Positions 1 through 8,300 of a stretch of 64,000 nucleotides of DNA are shown piece by piece. The notes beneath the pieces are model-generated. The model saw only the letters and a program-made list of their open reading frames with translations, did not search any database and had not been told where the DNA came from. Both the position numbers and the translations under genes were made by a program. The stretch is from Bog-950 sp046329495. Lineage in GTDB: Bacteria; Bacteroidota; Bacteroidia; Chitinophagales; LD1. Positions within the stretch are counted from its first letter, which is position 1. Every line of letters begins with the position of its first letter. The stretch spans positions 138,275-202,274 of the forward strand of contig JAXLUO010000005.1 in NCBI GenBank assembly GCA_046329495.1, given 5' to 3'.

Positions 1-2019
1 CTGAAAGGCAGTAATGAATACCTGGCAGTGGCTACCGTTCGTCCGGAAACGATTATGGGCGACGTGGCGGTTTGCGTTAATCCTAACGATGAACGCTATA
101 AGCACCTGATAGGTAAAACGGTTATTGTGCCAATGGTAAACCGCGAGGTACCTGTAATAGCCGATACCTATGTAGATATTGAATTTGGTACCGGTGCATT
201 AAAGATTACACCTGCACACGATGTTAACGACTACGAAATTGGCAAACGTTTTAACCTGCCGGTTATTGATTGCTTTAACGAGGACGGCACAGTGAGCGAA
301 GCAGCCGGTTTGTTTATAGGCGAAGACCGTTTTAAAGCCCGTAAACTGGCTATTGAAAAACTTACGGCTGAAGAACTGCTGATAAAAACCGAAGACATTG
401 TGAACAAGGTTGGCCGCAGCGAGCGCACGAATGCTGTAGTTGAACCGCGTCTGTCGTTACAATGGTTTGTTGACATGAAGAAGTTCATGCAAAAGAACCC
501 GCAGGTGTTAGAGGATGTTATGAGCGATGAGATACAGTTCTACCCGGCTAACCTTAAGAATACCTACAAGCATTGGATTGACAACATCAAAGATTGGTGC
601 ATTAGCCGACAGTTGTGGTGGGGGCAGCGCATACCTGCCTGGTACGACCCAAGCGGTAACCTGGTAGCAGTGGCTAAAACGCTTGAAGAAGCACTGGCAC
701 AAGCCAAAGCACAAAACACAGCATTAACGATTGCCGATTTAAAGCAGGACGAGGATGTAGTAGATACCTGGTTTAGCAGTTGGTTGTGGCCGATATCGGT
801 ATTTGGTGGATTTAAAGACCCAAACAATAAGGACATTAACTACTACTACCCTACCAACGACTTGGTAACTGCACCGGAGATCATGTTCTTTTGGGTAATG
901 CGTATGATAATGGCCGGCTACGAATGGCGTGGCGAAAAGCCATTTAAAAACGTTTACTACACAGGTATTGTGCGCGATAAACTGCGGCGTAAAATGAGCA
1001 AGAGTCTTGGCAACTCGCCCGATCCGCTGGACCTAATTGATAAGTATGGGGCCGATGGTGTTCGGATGGGTATGCTGTTGTGCTCGCCTGCCGGTAACGA
1101 CATTCTGTTTGATGAGAAGCTTTGTGAGCAAGGCCGTAACTTTAGCAACAAGCTATGGAATGCACTGCGCCTGGTTAAAGGTTGGGAACTAACCGAAGGA
1201 ACCAATACCGATAACACACTGGCTATTGAGTGGATTGAAAACCGCCTGAGCCAAACTATTAATGATTTGAATGCTTCGTTCAACGATTTTCGTTTGAGTG
1301 AGGCCTTGATGACCGTTTATAAGTTCATCTGGGATGACTTTTGTTCCTGGTATTTGGAATTAATTAAGCCTGATTACCAAAAACCCATTGACAGCGCCAC
1401 CTACAATAAAACACTGGAAGTGTTTGATGCCATCGTTCGCTTGTTGCATCCATTTATGCCATTTATTACCGAGGAACTGTGGCATGCCTTAAGTGATAAG
1501 AAAGATGGCGAAAGCATTTGCATAGGTGCCTGGCCTAAAGCCACCGCTGTTAATACTACCCTGGTGGCCGAAGCCGCCCTGGCCTTTGAAGTTATTACCA
1601 GCCTGCGCGAGGTTCGTGCCAAGGCTAATAAGAAGAATACCGAAACGGTAGATGCGTTTTACAGCGGCACCGATACCGTAAAATTCAATGCTTTTAGCTC
1701 TAAGATTATTAAGCTGGCACGCCTGGGTAAACTTGAAGAAACAACTACCGACGTTGCCGGAGCAAAAACCTTTATTGCGAAAGGTTACAAGTTCTTTGTA
1801 GTTACCGGTGAGGTTTTAAACGCGAACGACGAACGCGAGAAACTGCAGAAGGAGTTAGAATATGCCAAAGGCTTTCTTGCTTCGGTGGATAAGAAGCTGA
1901 GCAACGAAAAGTTTGTTTCGAGCGCTCCGGCACAGGTAATTGAAAACGAGCAAAAGAAACGCAGCGATGCACTGAAGAAGATCGAGATTCTGGAGCAAAG
2001 CATCGCCTCGCTCAATTAA
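1..2019 (+). CDS. valS: Valine--tRNA ligase, 3' part
   Basis: The frame is open from base 1, so the gene starts outside the window; 672 C-terminal residues are visible, about three quarters of a usual ValRS. The class I synthetase charges tRNA-Val with valine in the cytoplasm. The visible part begins in the CP1 editing domain (ATVRPETIMGD), continues with the catalytic-core segment WCISRQLWWGQRIPAWY, has the KMSKS signature at visible residues 331-335 (RRKMSKSLGNSPDPLD), then the anticodon-binding helical domain, and ends in the lysine/glutamate-rich coiled coil (about the last 65 residues) that is typical of ValRS rather than IleRS or LeuRS. A strong terminator follows. The family call is secure; only the N-terminus is missing. 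Confidence 0.97.
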   Translation: MKGSNEYLAVATVRPETIMGDVAVCVNPNDERYKHLIGKTVIVPMVNREVPVIADTYVDIEFGTGALKITPAHDVNDYEIGKRFNLPVIDCFNEDGTVSEAAGLFIGEDRFKARKLAIEKLTAEELLIKTEDIVNKVGRSERTNAVVEPRLSLQWFVDMKKFMQKNPQVLEDVMSDEIQFYPANLKNTYKHWIDNIKDWCISRQLWWGQRIPAWYDPSGNLVAVAKTLEEALAQAKAQNTALTIADLKQDEDVVDTWFSSWLWPISVFGGFKDPNNKDINYYYPTNDLVTAPEIMFFWVMRMIMAGYEWRGEKPFKNVYYTGIVRDKLRRKMSKSLGNSPDPLDLIDKYGADGVRMGMLLCSPAGNDILFDEKLCEQGRNFSNKLWNALRLVKGWELTEGTNTDNTLAIEWIENRLSQTINDLNASFNDFRLSEALMTVYKFIWDDFCSWYLELIKPDYQKPIDSATYNKTLEVFDAIVRLLHPFMPFITEELWHALSDKKDGESICIGAWPKATAVNTTLVAEAALAFEVITSLREVRAKANKKNTETVDAFYSGTDTVKFNAFSSKIIKLARLGKLEETTTDVAGAKTFIAKGYKFFVVTGEVLNANDEREKLQKELEYAKGFLASVDKKLSNEKFVSSAPAQVIENEQKKRSDALKKIEILEQSIASLN

Positions 2020-2045
2020 AAGCCATTGAGACCAAATACATCCTC

Positions 2046-2081
2046 ATCAAGACTGCCAAACCGGCGGTCTTGATTTTTTTA
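2046..2081 (+). terminator. Intrinsic terminator of valS
   Basis: A 12-bp stem (ATCAAGACTGCC pairing with GGCGGTCTTGAT, one G-T wobble) with a short loop is followed by a run of seven T, 26 bp after the valS stop codon. Confidence 0.9.
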
Positions 2082-2104
2082 GCGACATGTCAAAGAACAC
2101 GCAC

Positions 2105-2191
2105 CCTATCACCAATGATTGGGTTTGATAGGTATTGATAGGGAATGATAGGAAATGATAGGTTACACCTATAGGCCTATCAACCCTATCA
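2105..2191. repeat. Array of the 7-bp word TGATAGG in both orientations
   Basis: TGATAGG occurs at 2126, 2136, 2146 and 2156, an exact 10-bp period with variable 3-bp spacers (TAT, GAA, AAA). The reverse complement CCTATCA occurs at 2105, 2176 and 2185. No coding frame of interest crosses it. It lies between two terminators, so neither neighbour is likely to be translated from it. Whether it is a protein-binding array or a mobile small repeat is unknown. Confidence 0.75.
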
Positions 2192-2341
2192 TTGTTAAAA
2201 TAAGCTCTCATGGCGGTGTGTTACTGCTTTTTATTACAAAGGCATTTCGAATAGTGTTTTCATTCATGTATCTAATGTAGCTTTTTTTGAAACTTTATAC
2301 AAATATTATTAGTTAATTTATAACAGCCCAAGGCATGATAA
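2192..2341. other. Intergenic, nothing recognised
   Basis: AT-rich spacer between the word array and the terminator of the large minus-strand gene. No reading frame of credible length, tRNA-like fold or clear promoter was seen. Confidence 0.5.
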
Positions 2342-2342
2342 A

Positions 2343-2370
2343 TAAAAAAAGCCCCGGTACAACCGGGGCT
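2343..2370 (-). terminator. Intrinsic terminator of the large T9SS surface protein gene
   Basis: AGCCCCGGT and its complement form a 9-bp GC-rich stem with a 4-nt loop; read on the minus strand it is followed by a run of T. It sits 22 bp beyond the stop codon of the gene at 2393-11089. Confidence 0.9.
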
Positions 2371-2392
2371 TAACTTAACGAACTATGAAAAA

Positions 2393-5300
2393 CTACTTAC
2401 TGTTACTGATAAACACCTTTTTGGTAGTGGTACCTTCTGCGCTCTTAACACTTACAATTACATAACCCGCATCCAGGTTGTTTAGCTGGCGGCTGTAGAT
2501 GCTTGCTTTTCCAAACTTCTCGCTGCTTACTACCTGGCCAAGAATATTGTAAATATCAATGGTAGACTGCACCATACCTGCCTTACTAAAGTCTACATAC
2601 ACCATGTTTGCATGGCTCCAAATAGTTACTTTGCCATTGGTAAGGTCTGTTATACCCGTAGAGGTTTTGGCCGTTACCGTTACCGTTTGCTGGGTGCTGC
2701 TAACACAACCGCCAATGCTGCTAACGGTAAGCTTAACATTGTAAACACCCGGTTGGCTGTAGGTATGGCTGGCGTTGGTAGTAGCGCTGTTTGCGCCATC
2801 ACCAAACTCCCATAACACGCTTGTGGCATTGCTGCTGGTGTTTACAAAATCAATCTCCTCTCCTTCCTCAGCCGTAGTTTTGCTTACATTCATAGCTGCG
2901 GTTACTGCTGAAACACCATTCACCAACACATTCTTCACCACGGTGTAGTTATTGTTATCGGTTAAGGTAACGGTATACACACCGTTTGGAACGCTAACCG
3001 TAACAGGGCTGCTGTTGTTTAGTACACCACTACTGATAGTTACGTTGCTGCCGTTAGTTACAACGTAGTTCCAGTTAGCAGTGCCCGGCTGCTCAATGTT
3101 AACCTGACCGGCCGCTGCACAGGTAGCATCGGTAGTATTAAACTTAGCAGCAGGTGTAAAGTGCAGCACGAAACGGTTCCAATCGTCATTCGCACTTGCT
3201 GTAAAGCCGTAATTACCACTTCTTACATCATGGAAAACATTCAGTTTTTTGTCTTCCAATGTAATGTAGCTGGTAGGATCAAAGGTGTTCAGTCCATCGA
3301 ATTGTAAAGTATAACTGCCGTTAATGCCGGGTTCGAAACCTACATTTACGGTGCTGGTTTCCTCAATGCTATTAAGGGTATTGATAGCCGTCCAGTGCAG
3401 CGGGTTGCTGTTATAGGTATATAGCGTATGGCGATCGAGTGCTCCTGCAATTTTAATACAGTCGAATTCGGGATCATGATCTACTGTAGCAACTGAGTTA
3501 AAGGCCACTTTAGTAACATCGGTGCGCTGTGTACCGTTGTTAATAGCCGTTAAGGTTAACTCGTGGTCGTTGCCTTGCTTTTGGAAGCTATAGTTAGCAG
3601 CATTTTTGGTACGCTGAGTGGCATTAACCGTATATGGTGCAGCGCCCGGTGCAATACGATGCACCATGAAAGCCTGAAACGGAGCAACCACCGTTGCCGG
3701 TTGGTAGGTGCCTGAACTGCCACCACCATCGTTTATCCATACTAACTTAACAACGTCAAAGCCGGCAGGCGTGCTGCTAATATCAAGGTTAGCAAGGTAA
3801 GGGTTGCTGATCAAGTGCCAACCCGGGCCCATTGGGCGACCCTGCAAGCTTGTATTGATCGGCCAGCCGGTGTTGTTTAAACTGTTAACTGCGTAACTGG
3901 CATCCAGATTCGGATTGCCGTTTACCGTTATAACACCTGCACCAGTTTTGCGAACCGAATAGCCTTTAGCATTTTGAGCCGGTGTAGCGGTACTTTCAAA
4001 TTTCCATGTTTTCATGGCACAACCTGCGCCAACGCTTTCATCCATGCTGGCCACCGCACCATAAGGCGAACCTGTTAAGAGTTGCGTTTCGTCGCAGTTG
4101 GCAGTTGGTATGGCGTAACCTGTTGTGCCACCGGTAGCAAATTCCGAAAGTGCCGGAGCATCAACCGGAGAGCCCATGAAGTGTGCATCGTAGGTAGCAG
4201 AACTGTGATAGTAACGTTCGGCCGAAATTGTGCCACTGATTGTACCTGTATAACCCGGACTAAAGTTATCGATAATACCGATTTGGCTATCGCTGGTACT
4301 GCGGAATACCAATTGGCCGCTACCGGTGCTAAGTGTTCCGCTTTGCAGTGCCACTTCACCGAAAATTTCGAACCGGCTGCCAGCCTGCATATTCGCGCCT
4401 GTAGCATTATTCAGTTGCAGGTTTTGGAATTGTGTTTTGCCCGATAGTTGTTGTGAGCTTGATCCATTCAATACCACAACACCTGCACCTAATATCTGGC
4501 TTGCGCTGCCTGAGCCACCTATCCAATTACCACATACAGAAATGTTTTTGCCTGCATTGATAGTAATATTGGCATTTGATTGCACAGTTACATTACCAAC
4601 CGCAGGACTGGTAGTGTCTATTACAGGGAATACTCCGCCAACGGGCGAGGTAGGTATAACAACATCGGCGCCGCACACATTAGGTACGTAGTTTAAACTC
4701 CAGTTACCGGAATTAAACCAGTTGGTAGCATCACCTGCTACATCGCCTTGCCATGTGTTGGTACAAGTATTCACCTGAACGTTCAGGTTCTTAGAACTTG
4801 AACATCCTGAAGGGCCTGTAGTAACAACGTTAAAGGGTTGTGAGCCCGCAGGAGTATTAGTAAGTGTTACTTCGCCGGTAGCATTATCAATACCACTATA
4901 GGTTACAGCACTGATACTACCCGGGCCCGTGAAGGCATGCGTAAAGTTGCCGGTAACACTACCTGAAATTTCCAAAGACCAACTCACCAACGTACCGGAA
5001 ATCAAACCATAATCATCAAATACGCGCAGCGTCCAGTTACCGGTTAATGGTGCTCCAACAAGCGGGTTAGCAGGTATTATACCGGCATATGAACCGGCTT
5101 CGTCAGGAGCAGCACCTGAAAGCACCGGACCTGTAGAAACCGTACCTTCGGGAGCATAAGTAGCTGTAAACGGAGCATCGGATGCAGTTACCGTATTGAT
5201 ATTGTTAGCGGCACCGGTTTGTAAAACGGTATTTACATAGTCTTCGCCATCTGCTCCGTTATCCGTAGTAAGCTCAATTGCGCGCGTACCTGTAGGGTCA

Positions 5301-8300
5301 ACCAGGAATACGTCCAAGTCTTCAACCCAAAGGTGATTAATGTTTAAAGTAACCTTAACCGTAGTTGCAGCGCTAACAGTACCCGTGGTACCCGTTAAAT
5401 TAATGGTGCTGCTGGCACCGACGGTGCTGTTATCCGTAACTGTTAAATTAACCGGACCTGAGGAACCGCTGTTAGCAAAGTTGAAAGACCCGCCTGAAGT
5501 GGCAGTGGCATTTAAAGTGGCGGGCTGGCCCAGGCACACCGGCGAAGGTGTTACTGTTAGGTTAACTGCAGGATTAATAGTAAGTATATTAACAGTTACA
5601 AAGGCATCGTTAGCTGTATTCTGATCGCCCGGTAAACTGGTTTGACCATTAAAGATATAGGTGCCACCATCCACATTCATGTTGATAGCGCCCACTGTAA
5701 AGTTGGTGCTTGCACCACTTGCCAATGAACCTGTATAAGTAGCATTAAACACTTGCGAAACCGGACCACTTACTGAAACCGTAACCGGAATAGAAGTAAG
5801 TGTGCTTGTTCCGAAGTTTGAAATTTGCACTACGATGTTCTGGCCGGCAACACCGCAAATGCCCGAACCCGATGGAGAAACCAACACCGTTGCAGCAGCA
5901 TCAAGCGCCACCGGCGTAAACTCATCGGCCCCCATATCAGGCGAAGCACCGCGTACGTCACCGTCTATATCGGTAGTTATACCGCCTATAGTAGTGCCCA
6001 GGTTATTTAAACTAATGTTTAAACCGGCCACCATATGCAGGTTGGTGCTACTCACAAAATTTGGCATTATGTTCTTGGAATTGGCATCGCCACCCGAAGC
6101 CGTTTGGAAAGCAGCAAGGGTAGCATAGTTGTTGCTGCCAATGCGACCAATATAATTACCTGAAGGTATATTAGAAGCTACGTAGTAATCATTGTAATCA
6201 ATGCCGGTTATTTGCGCGCTCGAAATTTCCGCAGCAATAGCATATGCGCCAACACCGTAGGTTATCCGGCCCAGTTCGTTACGGATGATATTGTTTTTGA
6301 TAGTTGCTTTAGCACCATCATCCAGGCCAATACCCACTGACGCAGAGTTTGAAGAGTAATCGAGTGTATTGCCGTATAAATAAATAGTGTTATAATAGAT
6401 ATTAACTCCGGCCTGTGAGGCACCCGAGAGATAAATACCAGTTGGGTTGTATGCAGCACCCAATGTTGAATAACTATCACCATCACCGGTAATATTACGG
6501 ATCATATTGTTTCTAATTTCAACATTAGCAGCAGAAAGACCTGTTGCCACCGTTATACCCTTGGCCCCGTAGCCTTCAGTACCCGTATAAAGCAGATCAT
6601 GAATGATGTTCTTTTCGATCACCGTGTTGGTTGTTCCTGCCCCCAGTAAAATACCATTGTCTACTTCACCATAATCCGATTCGAAGTTGCCTATATCGTT
6701 ACCCGAAACGAGACCACCATCTACACCAGCCAGTGCTATACCAGTTCCACCAATTGCATTGGCACCGGTGTTATTTAGTAAGCAGTTCAGCACTTTGGTA
6801 TTGTTTCCGTTGCCGGCGGCCACTGTTGCGTTGGCAAAAACACCCACGTAACTATTTCTTATATCCAGATTTTGAACGGTAATGTTATTGAAATAACCTG
6901 CGTTACCAACGGTAGCTGCATCGCTGATGAAAATACCGGTGTAATCCTGACTACCATTTTTAGCAATGAAGTTCTTGAGCGTTACATTAGTAATAGCCGT
7001 TGTACCGGTTGAGCCCACCAATAAAATATTAGGGCTTGTTGCGCCGGTATTGGTAATAGTTAGGTTTCGGCTTAAGCTACCATTGTTTGAACCTTCAACA
7101 ATGGTATTGCTGTTAAGTATTTTAATCATTGGGCCGGTAGCTACCGAACCGGTTATTGCTGCATTAACACCTGTTGCAGGTTTAATAGTAAGCGTATTAA
7201 CCGAGCTACTACCTGCTAAGGAGTTTATAGTAAGCGGGAACGTTTCGGAGCCGCTATAGGTAGCATCGGTTAAACTAAACACGGTTGGTCCACATAAGCC
7301 ATAGGCGTTGGCAGCGGCAACTGCTGCGGTAAGCGTAGTAAAGTTGCCACCTGAACCAACTGTATAGGTACCACTTAATGCGGTCTGGAAAGTAGCCGAT
7401 GTAAAGGCATCGTTGCCGGGCACCTGATCAGTATTACCACTTGGGTTAGAAGTGGAGGCTACCAACGTATAGTTGGTACTGGCTACAAAATTATAGCTGC
7501 CCAACGTAACTGTTGTTGTTGCACCAGGGGCAACACTCAACGACGGGAAATTTACGGTACCCTGACCTACACCATTTATGCTCCAGGTTACATTTACGCT
7601 TGTAAGGGTAGCTAAACCATAGTTTTTAACTACCACCTGCACCGGCTGATTGCCCGGGCAGAAGGTTCCGGTAAGAGCGGTAACGCCGGCATCGTCGTTG
7701 GCAATCACAAATTCATCCGCACCAAAGTCAGGTGCTGAAGATGCACCAGGGCAACCGCCGCCAGGGCAACGTACATCACCGTCGATATCGGTAGTAATAC
7801 CTGCCAGGCTAAGGGCAGTATTATTTAACGCGGTATTGCTTCCGGCAACAACATGCAGATCGGACGCAGAAACAAATACAGGCAATACGTTTAGTGAATT
7901 AACGTTCTGCCCAAAGCCTGTTTGGATAGCCGCCAGAGTGGTACGGTTAGAGCCGATGTAACCTAAGGTACCCGCACTATAATAGTCGTTGTAATTAATG
8001 GTGCCAAAAACGGTGTTGGCCGCTGCGCAGTAAATTGCATACCTGGTACCTACGGTAGAAGTAATGCTGAAGATATTATTGCGCAGATTAACTGAACCTG
8101 CTGTTATAATACCGCTGGTAATGTTAATAGCCGCGGGTGTACCAGTGGTTTGGTTAGTAGCCAGGCTTACAGTATTAAAATCGATATTGTAGCCACCACC
8201 TGCGGTAAGAACAATACCATAGCCGTTATCCGACACAGTGACACCGCCGTAGCCCATACCCGCTACATCGGAAATAAAGTTATTGTAAACATTCAGGTTG

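Noticed and set aside
2105..2191. CRISPR array
   Set aside because: The repeat unit is only 7 bp, spacers are 3 bp, orientation is mixed and no cas gene is near.
4075..4691. Overlapping coding regions of about 110-120 residues on both strands inside the giant surface protein gene
   Set aside because: They are shadows of the low-complexity Thr/Ser/Gly-rich gene and show no signal, motif or initiation context.
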